A stretch of DNA of 64,000 nt from Maribellus sp. YY47 (GCF_023111095.1 NZ_JALGYW010000005.1:167362-231361); one strand, 5' to 3'; counted from the first letter of the stretch, positions 34,233 through 43,215 are shown. Translations and numbers: made by a program. The notes: generated by a model not told the origin, from the sequence alone.

Positions 34233-36559
34233 TAATTGAATAGCTTAATTCCGAAGTAGAAGGTACGGGGTTTCGACGGGCCGTAAACAAAACCACTGTC
34301 CCTGTTTTTGCCGCTGTCGAAATTGTCCTGGTAGTTGTCAAAAAGGTTGCTGAATCCGGCAAAAAGTTGAATCGATGAATCGATGCGTTTCAACTCGAAA
34401 GTATAGCCAGCTTTCAGGTTCGTCTCCAGAAATGAATCCGACTTGTACAACTGGTCTTGCTCGGGTGTTCCCGGATCGCCTGCCAGTCCGTAGTGTGGAA
34501 CCAGCATGCTTCCTGTGTAAACTCCCGATAACGATAGGCTGATCTTCTGGGCCGGAGTCCAGCTGAAAGTATAATAACCATAGCTTTCGGGTGTCCGCAG
34601 GTAATCTTTTACTCCCGGCAATTCTTCCGACCAGGCGACTGCCTCATCATAAATGCTTTTTTGAAGCGTTAAACCGGCTTCCATTTGTAATTTCCGGTCG
34701 AAGTTGGCACGAGCCTCGAAAGTAGCTCCGTAAACCTGGCTATTCCCACCGTTTCTTTTTTCGAGAATCGAGTTTCCGTTTGAATCATTTCCGAGTTCCT
34801 CTAACACAAAAGCATTTTTTAGTTGCGTATAAAATCCCTCCAAAGTAAAACCAACAATATGTTTTTCAGTGGGGCGATCCCAATTTAGCGATGCACTCCA
34901 GCTTTGCGATTTTTCTTCTTCAAGCTGATCGGCCAGCTCCACGGTCTGAATTCCTCCTCCGGCAAAAGCAATGTGCATGTCAGCGTCAAAGGCCTGCGGC
35001 GCCCTGAATCCGGTCGACCATGATAAGCGTAGCTGCGTGTTTTGATGAGGTTTAACCAGTAACGACACACGCGGATTAATAATCAGCTTGTCCACATAAT
35101 TGTGTTGATCTGCCCGAACTCCCGCAAGCAGTGTTGTTTTTCGGGTGAGCGACCAGTCGCTTTGAACAAAGGCTCCAAAATTACGGGTGTTCTGATCGAT
35201 GAGATAATTGTAGGCTTCAATCTGGTCGTAAACATCGTCGGTTACATATTCGGCCCCGAAAGTAAAAATGTTGGTTCCTGCACCCAGAAAGTCATTGATT
35301 GCATGGTTTAGCTGCGTTCCAAACTGAAAAGTGTGATTTTTTGAATGGCCGTACGGAGGCTGGTTGTTGTAATCGGTAAGTTCCTGGTCGCCGTCGGGGG
35401 CAATGCCGGTAAAATGCTTGCGTTTGGTGTACTGACCGGCTGTGTATAAAATCAGGTTTGTTCGCATGCTCAGGTTGTTTTCGTAATCCAGTCCGCCCAT
35501 AATAATATCGTGAGTGCGCTCCTCCGATTGCTTCGCCATAAATGCCGGCCCGTCAATCATTTCTCCTCCATACCGGTATTCGTGGGTGCTTGAAAAGTTG
35601 GCCTCCAGTTTTTCATCTTCGTTTATTTTGAAGAAGGAATTAATCCCAAAAGAGTTGTTGCTGATTTGTGGAAGTTCCGAAAAATTATCATTGTTATGGT
35701 CGTAGGCATCCCTGTCCCGGTGAAAGGCATACATTGCCATTCCTGCATTTCTTTTTTGTGACAGAGCCGTTAGGGTTGCATTTACATTGTAATCCAATGC
35801 ATCGCCCGAAATCAATTGGTTATTGGAAGTTACCTCATACGAGTTTCGCTGTGGAAGCTTGGTAATAATGTTGACGGTTCCGCCAATGGCACTTGAGCCG
35901 TATAGCGCCGATCCTCCGCCCCGAACCACTTCAATACGATCAGCCAGAGCAGTGGGGAGTTGTTCCAGTCCGTATAACCCGGTTAGCGGACTAAATACTG
36001 CCCGGCTGTTAATCAGTATCTGGCTGTAGGCGCCTCCCAGTCCGTTCATTCGCAGTTGAGTGTAGTTACAGGTCTGGCAATCGGTTTCCATACGCAGGCC
36101 CGGCTGGAAACTCAGCGATTCAGAAATGGTTTGGGCAGCTACTTTTTCAATGGTTTTGGCATCCAGCACATTCACGATTACGGCACTTTCGGTTTGTCGT
36201 TTAAATGTTTTGGTACCGGTGATCACCACTTCGTCCATGTGGATCACATCCTCTTCCAGGTCAAATTTAACTTCCAGTGTTTCGCCGGCTTTTAGCACAA
36301 CTTTTTGCTTCTTCTGTTTATACCCCACCATTTTCGCCACCAATGTATATTCGCCTACGGGCAGGTCAACCAACATATAGTGTCCGGTTACATCGGTGGT
36401 GGTTCCAAAGCGTGTGTTTTCCAGAAATATATTTACAAAGGGAATGTGTTCGCCGCTTGAAACGACATGTCCCGTGATTACCACATCGTTGTGTTCCTGT
36501 GCTATAACTGAGTTAACGGAAAGAAGTAGTATGATTAATGCAGTTGCAAGTTTGCGCAT
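34232..36559 (-). CDS. TonB-dependent receptor, paralogue of the facing receptor, CxxC plug
   Basis: About 775 residues (ATG 36557-36559 chosen because it gives signal MRKLATALIILLLSVNSVIAQ; ATG 36569-36571 adds four residues). The order is signal, carboxypeptidase-regulatory-like domain (GHVVSSGEHIPFVNIFLE), plug with C-Q-T-C at about residues 161-164 (QLRMNGLGGAYSQILI, VEVVRGGGSALYGSSAIGGT-like strand) and barrel ending KPRTFYFGIKLFN. The motifs match the facing receptor position by position, so the two are paralogues. They probably recognise related but different ligands, likely metal-containing. Its promoter region is shared with the divergent coiled-coil gene. Confidence 0.9.
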   Translation of the reverse strand: MRKLATALIILLLSVNSVIAQEHNDVVITGHVVSSGEHIPFVNIFLENTRFGTTTDVTGHYMLVDLPVGEYTLVAKMVGYKQKKQKVVLKAGETLEVKFDLEEDVIHMDEVVITGTKTFKRQTESAVIVNVLDAKTIEKVAAQTISESLSFQPGLRMETDCQTCNYTQLRMNGLGGAYSQILINSRAVFSPLTGLYGLEQLPTALADRIEVVRGGGSALYGSSAIGGTVNIITKLPQRNSYEVTSNNQLISGDALDYNVNATLTALSQKRNAGMAMYAFHRDRDAYDHNNDNFSELPQISNNSFGINSFFKINEDEKLEANFSSTHEYRYGGEMIDGPAFMAKQSEERTHDIIMGGLDYENNLSMRTNLILYTAGQYTKRKHFTGIAPDGDQELTDYNNQPPYGHSKNHTFQFGTQLNHAINDFLGAGTNIFTFGAEYVTDDVYDQIEAYNYLIDQNTRNFGAFVQSDWSLTRKTTLLAGVRADQHNYVDKLIINPRVSLLVKPHQNTQLRLSWSTGFRAPQAFDADMHIAFAGGGIQTVELADQLEEEKSQSWSASLNWDRPTEKHIVGFTLEGFYTQLKNAFVLEELGNDSNGNSILEKRNGGNSQVYGATFEARANFDRKLQMEAGLTLQKSIYDEAVAWSEELPGVKDYLRTPESYGYYTFSWTPAQKISLSLSGVYTGSMLVPHYGLAGDPGTPEQDQLYKSDSFLETNLKAGYTFELKRIDSSIQLFAGFSNLFDNYQDNFDSGKNRDSGFVYGPSKPRTFYFGIKLFN

Positions 36560-36685
36560 GATGTAATTCATTTAAGATTGGTAAATGTATCATTCGGGTA
36601 CAATAACGTAATTTATCTAGAAAGATTCTAAATAAAATAATTAATTTCTTCAAAATTTAATTCTGAATTGATCGTTTTTGTTTTG

Positions 36686-36716
36686 TTTGCCTTAGCTTAA
36701 AAGATTACTAAATTTG
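36686..36716 (+). promoter_or_regulatory. Bacteroidota-type promoter of the coiled-coil protein gene
   Basis: TTTG at 36686-36689 and TAAATTTG at 36709-36716 are separated by 19 bases. This matches the -33 TTTG / -7 TAnnTTTG consensus and spacing. The predicted transcript start lies shortly before ATG 36741. Confidence 0.65.
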
Positions 36717-36740
36717 CCACTTCAATTTATACTTCGAACT

Positions 36741-37640
36741 ATGAGTAACGAAATGAATACCGGTCAGCAAAAGAAGAATTTGAGAAACAATATCATCGTA
36801 ATTGCTTTGTCTGTGGTTTTGGTGTTGGTTGTCGGCTTGTTTTTTATGCAACGCCGTGAACATAATTCAGTGGTCAAGGAAATAAAAGCAGAAAAGGATT
36901 CCATTCAGTTTCAACTGACACAGATTGCTGCCAGTTACGATTCGATGAGCACCGAGAACGATACCTTAAATGAACAGCTTTTTGTGGCTCAGGCAAAAGT
37001 AAAGGATCTTTTGCTTGAAGTGGAACAGACCAAAAAAGTGAGTTATTCAAAAATAGCCGATTACCAAAAACAGGTAACCACACTGAGAGGCATCATGCGA
37101 AATTTTGTGGTGCAAATTGATTCGCTGAACAGAAGAAATGAGGAGTTGATGGCCGAAAACCTGGAAGTAAAACAACAGTACATGCAGGTAGAGCAAAAGA
37201 ATCAGCAGTTAAGTCAGGAGAAACAACAACTGCAGCAGAACTTGAAAATTGCTGCAAAACTTGAAGCCCGGGAATTGGTTGCTGAACCAATAAATGATAA
37301 GGCAAAAGTGACAAAGTTTACCAAGCGCACGGAAAAAATACGCATCTATTTTGTACTGGGACAAAACCAGGCCACACCACGAGGCGCTAAAAATGTGTAT
37401 GCCCGTATCATGCGCCCCGATCAGTTGTTGATGACCAAATCGGAAAAAGACCTGTTTCAGTTTGAGGACCTGAAGATTCAGTATTCGGCCATGCGCGAAG
37501 TGGTGTATGAAGGAAAAGATTTGCCGGTGGCTATTTTCTGGGACAATACCAACGAACCCGAACTGATGAAGGGCACTTATACCGTGAATCTGTTTGCCGA
37601 TGGAAACGAAATTGGCAACACAACTTTTACGCTCCAATAA
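36741..37640 (+). CDS. Membrane-anchored coiled-coil protein of unknown function
   Basis: A 299-residue protein. One transmembrane helix (IIVIALSVVLVLVVGLFFM) follows a short basic N-terminus. A long coiled coil spans about residues 40-185 (EIKAEKDSIQFQLTQIAASYDSMSTEND onward, Gln/Glu/Lys-rich). A compact C-terminal beta domain of about 100 residues follows (IRIYFVLGQNQATPRGAKNVYARIM, GTYTVNLFADGNEIGNTTFTL). ATG 36741 is chosen because a strong promoter element ends at 36716, upstream of it but inside the longer frame. The topology places the coiled coil in the periplasm. Family is not recognised beyond Bacteroidota-wide conservation; a structural or scaffold role is likely. Confidence 0.7.
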   Translation: MSNEMNTGQQKKNLRNNIIVIALSVVLVLVVGLFFMQRREHNSVVKEIKAEKDSIQFQLTQIAASYDSMSTENDTLNEQLFVAQAKVKDLLLEVEQTKKVSYSKIADYQKQVTTLRGIMRNFVVQIDSLNRRNEELMAENLEVKQQYMQVEQKNQQLSQEKQQLQQNLKIAAKLEARELVAEPINDKAKVTKFTKRTEKIRIYFVLGQNQATPRGAKNVYARIMRPDQLLMTKSEKDLFQFEDLKIQYSAMREVVYEGKDLPVAIFWDNTNEPELMKGTYTVNLFADGNEIGNTTFTLQ

Positions 37641-37670
37641 ATCCGTTTTTGTAGAGACGGGACTCTTTTT

Positions 37671-38450
37671 ATGGCAACTTTTTTATTTGATAAGATAATT
37701 TTCGGCCCGGTAAAGAGCCGCAGGCTGGGTGTTTCCCTGGGGATTAACCTGCTGCCTACCCAGGCAAAAGTTTGTTCGTTCGATTGCATTTATTGCGAAT
37801 GTGGATTCAACCCTAAAGAATACGAAGAGAAAGTATCGCTTCCTGCACGCGAAGAGGTAAAAGCCCGTTTGGATACCAAGTTACGGGAAATGGCTGCCGA
37901 AGGACAGTTGCCCGATGTAATTACTTTTGCCGGAAACGGAGAACCAACGCTTCATCCCGAGTTTGCCGGAATCATTGACGACACCATTGAGCTTCGGGAT
38001 CATTTAGCGCCTGACGCAAGGATTGCTGTTCTTTCCAACGCTACGATGATTCACCGGAAGCCGGTTTTTGATGCCTTGCTCAAAATAAAAGACAACATAC
38101 AAAAACTGGATTCGGCGTTTGCAGAAACTGTAAAAAGCATCGATTGCCCGAAGGCTTCTTTTGATCTTCAGCGGACCGTTGAACAATTGATTGCCTTCGA
38201 AGGGAAAGTGATCATCCAAACCATGTTTATCCGCGGAAGTTTTAAAGGGGAGGTAATCGATAATACCACCGAAAAGGAAATTGCAGCCTGGCTTGAATTG
38301 TTGAAACAAATCAAACCGCGGCAGGTGATGATCTACACCATTGCCCGCGACACTCCGGTGGAAACGCTTCAGAAAGTTTCTTTGGAAGAACTAAACGCAA
38401 TTGCAGACCGCGTCCGAAATGCCGGATTCGATGTGCAGGTTTCAGGGTAG
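37671..38450 (+). CDS. Radical SAM family protein
   Basis: A 259-residue enzyme with the iron-sulfur motif C35-x3-C39-x2-C42 (KVCSFDCIYCEC) near the N-terminus, followed by a SAM-binding TFAGNGEPTLHP segment. It resembles the short Elp3-like or KamA-unrelated radical SAM proteins that Bacteroidota annotate only generically. An extra Cys lies at 44. No SPASM or C-terminal cluster-binding cysteines are present. It lies 30 bases downstream of the coiled-coil gene on the same strand and may share its transcript. The substrate is unknown; GNGEPTLHPEF is shared with tRNA-modifying and activating-type members, so RNA modification is one possibility. Confidence 0.85.
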   Translation: MATFLFDKIIFGPVKSRRLGVSLGINLLPTQAKVCSFDCIYCECGFNPKEYEEKVSLPAREEVKARLDTKLREMAAEGQLPDVITFAGNGEPTLHPEFAGIIDDTIELRDHLAPDARIAVLSNATMIHRKPVFDALLKIKDNIQKLDSAFAETVKSIDCPKASFDLQRTVEQLIAFEGKVIIQTMFIRGSFKGEVIDNTTEKEIAAWLELLKQIKPRQVMIYTIARDTPVETLQKVSLEELNAIADRVRNAGFDVQVSG

Positions 38451-38453
38451 GTG

Positions 38454-38502
38454 AGTTTAGAGTTCAGAGTTCAGAGTTCAAAGTTCAGGGTTAGGGTTTA
38501 GA
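38454..38502. repeat. 7 bp tandem repeat, left arm (AGTTCAG units)
   Basis: Seven degenerate 7-base units (AGTTCAG, AGTTCAA, GGTTAGG and similar) begin just after the radical SAM stop codon. They are the inverted counterpart of the array at 39126-39202. Confidence 0.75.
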
Positions 38503-38636
38503 GTGAGTAAAGAATCGGGTATCCGGAATCCAGCATTGAGTATCCGGAACACCCCCTCCGTCATTCCGGTGTCAATGCCGCCTGAATTCCTCGCCCCCCA
38601 ATGGGGACAAATTAAAAGCTGCGAGCCACGAGCTCT

Positions 38637-38993
38637 GAGTAACCGCTTACAATGCCTGCTTTGGTTGCTGCAGCGACCTTTTCAACTTAAACAACTTCCA
38701 CTTGATTTCAAACAATGACCACTTCAACTTAAACAACCTCCACTTGAGTTTAAACAATGACTGTTTAGATTGAAACAATAAGTACTTGAACCTTCGCAAT
38801 GAGCATTTTAGACGAAACATTGTCAGGTTTGATTCAAACAATAAATACTTCATCTGAAACAATGTCAGGTTTGACCTTCGCAACAACTACTTGAGTTGTA
38901 ACAATAACCGCTCGGGGTACAACAACGACCTCTTGAACTCAAACAACGAGTTCTTTGGTTGTAGCATCGACTACTTCAACCTCCGCCGGGCGG
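38637..38993. repeat. Degenerate tandem repeat with exact 21 bp period
   Basis: About 17 units follow each other without any insertion or deletion, e.g. units starting at 38679, 38700, 38721, 38742 and so on every 21 bases to 38973. Conserved positions are ACTT at unit positions 1-4 and AAACAA at about 11-16; the other positions vary widely. No reading frame is open across the whole array. Twenty-one bases equal two helical turns, so the A-rich blocks lie on one face of the DNA. Function unknown. Confidence 0.8.
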
Positions 38994-39013
38994 GTACCCG
39001 CGTTGTTTTTTAT

Positions 39014-39042
39014 CTTTTCCAAAGTTCCAAGCTTTGGAAAAG
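39014..39042. repeat. Hairpin with perfect 11 bp stem
   Basis: CTTTTCCAAAG at 39014-39024 pairs with CTTTGGAAAAG at 39032-39042 around a 7-base loop. No T-run follows on either strand, so it is not an obvious terminator. It lies between the 21 bp array and the right 7 bp array. Confidence 0.55.
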
Positions 39043-39125
39043 GTTGTTATCTGCCAACCAGATCCGGGACAAAAGCCAATTTTTCGTAAAAAATAATGTA
39101 TTAGTGTAGTCCTTATCTTTGACGA

Positions 39126-39202
39126 CTGAACTCTGAGCTTTGAACTTTGAACTCTGAGCTTTGAGCCCTGAACTTTGAACTCTAAACTCTGAACTCTGAA
39201 CT
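39126..39202. repeat. 7 bp tandem repeat, right arm (CTGAACT units)
   Basis: Eleven consecutive 7-base units (CTGAACT, CTGAGCT, TTGAACT, TTGAGCC, CTAAACT) run into the stop codon of the DUF2147 gene. The unit is the reverse complement of the left array unit, so the pair forms an inverted frame around the 750-base geneless stretch 38451-39200. Confidence 0.8.
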
Positions 39203-39644
39203 AAAGCGTTGTCCGATACCATTCCGAGCTTTTGCCCATCCAGCGAATACCGGCTACAAAACCTTTGAGTTTCAGCAGATCATTGTTTTCGAACCAGGCA
39301 TAGCAATCGTAGGTTTTGCCCGATTTCGGGTCGTAAATTTTTCCTTCTTTCCACTCTTTGTTTTCGGAATTGTACACAAATCCATCCAGGATATGGACTC
39401 CGACCAGCGGACGTTCGCGAAGTTTTTCTTCCGGATTTTTATCGTCTTTTGGCGCTTCTCCGTTCACATATTTTTCAGGAATCATGTAAACGATGGTGCC
39501 AATAAACTTCCCGTCTTTCTTTTCAATCTCAATTTTTGATGTTTTTTCTTCATTCCACCAGATTCCAACTATTTTGTCGGCTTCCTGGGCAAATCCTGCA
39601 AGACCATAAATTGCAAGGAAAAAAAGGATGATTAATTTCTTCAT
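39201..39644 (-). CDS. DUF2147 family exported protein
   Basis: A 147-residue protein with signal peptide MKKLIILFFLAIYGLAGFA, then the DUF2147 pattern: KIVGIWWNEEKTSKIEIEKKDGKFIGTIV, GVHILDGF, GKIYDPKSGKTYDCYAWFENNDLLKLKGFV. It is a small lipocalin-like beta-barrel, probably periplasmic, with no known reaction. ATG 39642-39644 is chosen because the longer frame would add about 39 residues before the signal. Its stop codon is formed within the last unit of the adjacent 7 bp repeat array, showing that the array abuts the gene end exactly. Confidence 0.85.
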   Translation of the reverse strand: MKKLIILFFLAIYGLAGFAQEADKIVGIWWNEEKTSKIEIEKKDGKFIGTIVYMIPEKYVNGEAPKDDKNPEEKLRERPLVGVHILDGFVYNSENKEWKEGKIYDPKSGKTYDCYAWFENNDLLKLKGFVAGIRWMGKSSEWYRTTL

Positions 39645-39723
39645 ACGTTTATTTTGATCTAATTTTAAGCTTAAATATAAAAAAGATTCATTCATCGGGT
39701 GAAAAAATACTAATCCATTCTTT

Positions 39724-42111
39724 ATGAAAATCATTAAGCGTGTCTTGTTTTCGCTGTTCATTTTGATCGTACTCGCACTTATCGCGGGTGTTTTTTTTGT
39801 TCAATACTTAAAAAAGGCTGCAGTTCCCGACTACAACAAAAGCTTTATTTTATACGGTTTGAAGTCGGAAACAGAAGTATTTCGCGATGAGCACGGAATT
39901 CCACATATTTATGCAAAATCAGATTCCGATTTATACCGGGCCGTAGGGTTTGCCATGGCGCAGGACCGTTTGTGGCAGATGGATTTGCTGCGACGCGTTA
40001 CACAGGGGCGTTTGTCTGAAATTTTAGGGAAAGACCAGGCAGAAACCGATTTGTTGATGCGCGCTTTGCGGATTCAGGAAAAGTCGCAAAAAATTCTGGA
40101 ACAGTCCGATCCCGAAGTTGTGTCGGCGCTTCAGGCGTTTTCCGACGGCGTGAATCAGTATATCGCACAGTTTCCGCTTCCTCCTGAATTTAGGGTGCTG
40201 GGTTACCAGCCCGAGTGGTGGAAACCGGTGCATTCCATTAACCTGATTGGCTACATGTCGTGGGATTTATCGATGGGATGGGGAACCGAATATTTTTTGC
40301 ATCAGCTCAGGGCCGAAGTACCCGATTCAATGATCGCAGAAATGATCCCCGATCTGGACAAACACCCGACAACCGTTTTTGAAGCATTCGGAAATAACCG
40401 GATTGATGCAGGTTCCTCCTTGCTTTCAGCCACTCAGAAGTTGAAAGATATGGGGATCGAAATATTTAACGGCAGCAACAACTGGGCGGTTGCCGGTAAA
40501 AAAAGTGTAACCGGAATGCCTTTGCTGGTCAACGATATGCACCTCGGTTTGTTTGCTCCGGGTATTTGGTACCAAATGCACCAGGTAGTTGAAGGGAAAC
40601 TGGATGTTACAGGTGTTGTGGTTCCGGGGCAGCCTTTTGTAATTGCGGGGCACAACGACCGGATTGCCTGGGGAATGACCAATGTAATGCTCGATGATCT
40701 TGATTTTTACCGGGAAAAACTCAACGAAGACTCCACCAAATACTGGTTCGACGGAGCCTGGAAAGACCTGATCATTCAACCCGAAATCATAAAAACCAAA
40801 GAGGGAGATTCCATTCAAACCGAACTGAAGTTTACGCATCGCGGCCCGATTGTGAACCGCATGAAAAAGGAAAAGGAAATGCCTTTGTCGATTCGTTGGC
40901 TGGGGAACGAAATGAGTAACGAGATCCGAACGGTGTACCTGGTAAACAGGGCAAAGAACTGGGATGATTTTCGCAATGCAATGAGCACTTTTATTTCGGT
41001 GAGTCAGAATGTAGTGTATGCCGATGTGGATGGGAATATTGGTTTGCAGTGCACTGCCGGTATTCCGCTTCGTGAAGGCTCGGGCATTGAAATTTATCCC
41101 GGCGACAGCAGCAAATACGACTGGAAGGGACTGGTTCCCTTTGAAGAACTACCTTACGAATACAACCCGGAAAGAGGCTATGTTTCTTCGGCCAACAACA
41201 AAACGGTACCCGATGGCTATCCGTATTACATCAGTCACTGGTTTGCTACGCCAAGCCGCATTGATCGTATTCGCGAGATGCTGGAAGCAAAAGAAAAGCT
41301 GGGTGTGGATGATTTTAAAGCCATGCATGCCGATGTAAAATCGAAAACGGCGGAACGTATGACACCGGTTTTTCTCGCTTCGTTGAAAACGAAAGCAGAT
41401 TGGTCGGCTACCGAAAAAGCAGCTTTGGATAAATTACTTGCCTGGGATTTTCAGTTAACACGTGAAAGCCAGGCGGCGTCGGTATTTGAAGTGTTATACC
41501 GAAAAGTGATGGAGAACCTCGTAAAAGATGATCTTTCTTCGGAGTTGTTTGAAAAGATGAAAGGTGAAAAAATGCTTTTGGAGAACTTGTTGATGAATGT
41601 GCTTGCCGATCAGAATTCTGTGTGGATCGACAATAAAAATACGCCCGGGAAAGAAAACCTGGATGATGTGGTGCAGCAGGCCTTTGCTGAAACCGTGCAG
41701 GATCTTTCCGGGGAACTTGGAACAGATGTCGAACAGTGGCAATGGGGAAAACTTCATACGATTACCCTGAAACATCCGCTGGGCGTGGTAAATGCGCTGA
41801 ACAAAGTGTTAAAGCTGAATCGCGGGCCATTCCCGGTTCCGGGGAGTTATCACACGGTTTGCCCGTACGCCTATTCTTTCCGCAACCTGTATAAAACGAA
41901 CCACGGCGCTTCGGAGCGGCATATTTTTGATGCCGGAAACTGGGATCGTTCGGAAACCATTATCCCGACCGGGACAAGCGGAATTCCGGCCAGCGAGTTC
42001 TATCTTGATCAAACCGAAATGTATTTGCAGAATCAGTATCATGCCGATCCTTTCAGTAAAACAGAAGTAGAAAAGGCTGCAAAATTCAAAATGACGCTCA
42101 ATCCTGACTAA
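39724..42111 (+). CDS. Penicillin acylase family Ntn hydrolase
   Basis: A 795-residue enzyme with an N-terminal signal/anchor (VLFSLFILIVLALIAGVFF), an alpha-chain (EVFRDEHGIPHIYAKSDSDLYRAVGFAMAQDRLWQMDLLRR) and the autocleavage site. The predicted nucleophile is S251 in FNGSNNWAVAGKKS, the first residue of the beta chain after self-cleavage. The beta-chain motifs LLVNDMHLG, GHNDRIAWGMTNV and NLYKTNHGASERHIFD are present. The family hydrolyses amide bonds of acylated amino compounds such as beta-lactams or N-acyl homoserine lactones in the periplasm. The substrate here is unknown. It is divergent from DUF2147, with an 79-base gap between start codons. Confidence 0.93.
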   Translation: MKIIKRVLFSLFILIVLALIAGVFFVQYLKKAAVPDYNKSFILYGLKSETEVFRDEHGIPHIYAKSDSDLYRAVGFAMAQDRLWQMDLLRRVTQGRLSEILGKDQAETDLLMRALRIQEKSQKILEQSDPEVVSALQAFSDGVNQYIAQFPLPPEFRVLGYQPEWWKPVHSINLIGYMSWDLSMGWGTEYFLHQLRAEVPDSMIAEMIPDLDKHPTTVFEAFGNNRIDAGSSLLSATQKLKDMGIEIFNGSNNWAVAGKKSVTGMPLLVNDMHLGLFAPGIWYQMHQVVEGKLDVTGVVVPGQPFVIAGHNDRIAWGMTNVMLDDLDFYREKLNEDSTKYWFDGAWKDLIIQPEIIKTKEGDSIQTELKFTHRGPIVNRMKKEKEMPLSIRWLGNEMSNEIRTVYLVNRAKNWDDFRNAMSTFISVSQNVVYADVDGNIGLQCTAGIPLREGSGIEIYPGDSSKYDWKGLVPFEELPYEYNPERGYVSSANNKTVPDGYPYYISHWFATPSRIDRIREMLEAKEKLGVDDFKAMHADVKSKTAERMTPVFLASLKTKADWSATEKAALDKLLAWDFQLTRESQAASVFEVLYRKVMENLVKDDLSSELFEKMKGEKMLLENLLMNVLADQNSVWIDNKNTPGKENLDDVVQQAFAETVQDLSGELGTDVEQWQWGKLHTITLKHPLGVVNALNKVLKLNRGPFPVPGSYHTVCPYAYSFRNLYKTNHGASERHIFDAGNWDRSETIIPTGTSGIPASEFYLDQTEMYLQNQYHADPFSKTEVEKAAKFKMTLNPD

Positions 42112-42223
42112 TCTCTTGGAAAAAGTTGGTAAGTAGAGTCATATTTGTAGAACACTGCATTGATTTGCGTGTTTTTAAGAAACAGTAGTAAAGCCATGCA
42201 ACGCGCGTGAGGATGGAATGAGT

Positions 42224-42268
42224 CATGCTGAATTTCGTTTCACATCAACCAAAACGAATGAAAGCATG
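42224..42268. repeat. Imperfect inverted repeat upstream of the PpsR-type gene
   Basis: Two 17-base arms (42224-42240 and 42252-42268) match at 13 positions with a four-base internal loop and an 11-base terminal loop. It lies 72 bases before the start codon in a 228-base intergenic stretch and could be an operator or RNA hairpin. Confidence 0.35.
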
Positions 42269-42339
42269 TACGGGAGTGCTCCGTAAAATAAAGGGAGATA
42301 ATTCCAGACAAAGCCGTTGAAATAAAACAATTATAACCG

Positions 42340-43215
42340 ATGAAAATGAAAAAAAACGCCCCTATCTATGTTGTTTCCGGTGGTCGCGGAATTGCCGGAA
42401 ATAATTTACTTCAATCGATACTGATCCAATATCCCGATAACAAAATTCCGGTAGAAATCATTGGTGGAGTGAATACGGAAGATATGGTATTTGATGTGGT
42501 AATGCGCGCCAAAAGCGAAGGCGGACTTATCACGCACACCATGGTAAATCCTTTTTTGCGGAAAAGGATCAACGAACTGGCCAACGAGTTTAATGTGGAA
42601 GTAATCGACCTGATGGGCGATTTGGCCCGCTATCTGGACCGGACCCTGAATGTGGAGCCTTTGCAGCATCCGGGTTTGTACCGCGAGCTGAATCAGCAGT
42701 ATTTCGACCGGATAGAGTCTATTGAATATACGCTTTCGCACGACGATGGCATGGGCCCCCAAAGGCTGAGACAGGCTGAAATCGTACTCACCGGAGTTTC
42801 GCGTGCCGGAAAAACACCACTCAGTGTTTACCTGGCCATGTATGGCTGGAAAGTCGCCAACGTTCCCCTGGTTCCCGGTGTTCAGCCTCCCGACGAGCTC
42901 TTTGAAATCGATCCGAACCGGGTTTTTGGATTACACATCGGAGCCGGTCAGTTGATTGCCCACCGTATGAAACGCATACAAGGCTGGAACAACCATCGCA
43001 GTGATTCGTATGTCGATCAGAACGCAGTGCGCGAAGAGATACGGAATGCCATGTTTGTGTTCGACAAGGGAGGCTTTACCGTCATCAATGTTTCCAATAA
43101 GCCTATTGAAAGTACGGCTAACGAAATTTTGAAACTCATGTCGGAGCGTTTTGTGTACCGCGGCAGAAAGCTCGAATCGCCTTATCACGATCAAAAATCA
43201 GATACTTCAAAATAA
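42340..43215 (+). CDS. ppsR: PEP synthase / pyruvate phosphate dikinase regulatory protein (DUF299)
   Basis: A 291-residue bifunctional kinase/pyrophosphorylase of the DUF299 family. It shows the ADP/Pi-binding loop GVSRAGKTPLSVY (about residues 152-164), the DDG acidic motif (135-137) and the following VANVPLVPGVQPPDELFEID and RVFGLHIGAGQL. These proteins switch PEP synthase or pyruvate phosphate dikinase off and on by ADP-dependent phosphorylation of a threonine and its phosphorolysis. The target enzyme is not encoded in the window. The gene appears monocistronic, 228 bases after the acylase and 63 before DUF4405. Confidence 0.92.
   Translation: MKMKKNAPIYVVSGGRGIAGNNLLQSILIQYPDNKIPVEIIGGVNTEDMVFDVVMRAKSEGGLITHTMVNPFLRKRINELANEFNVEVIDLMGDLARYLDRTLNVEPLQHPGLYRELNQQYFDRIESIEYTLSHDDGMGPQRLRQAEIVLTGVSRAGKTPLSVYLAMYGWKVANVPLVPGVQPPDELFEIDPNRVFGLHIGAGQLIAHRMKRIQGWNNHRSDSYVDQNAVREEIRNAMFVFDKGGFTVINVSNKPIESTANEILKLMSERFVYRGRKLESPYHDQKSDTSK

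Noticed and set aside
38647..38886. Minus-strand frame of 79 codons over the 21 bp array, with heptads like LFKLKW
   Set aside because: It exists only because the repeat period is a multiple of three. It starts with a TTG next to a stop, has no promoter or start context, and the adjacent units of the same array are closed. Described as repeat instead.
38637..38993. CRISPR array
   Set aside because: The period is only 21 bases, the repeats are strongly degenerate with no separate spacers, and no cas genes are near.
39010..39222. Minus-strand frame of 70 codons with SSEFRVQ-type repeats
   Set aside because: It is the translation of the 7 bp tandem array and runs into the DUF2147 stop; not a gene.
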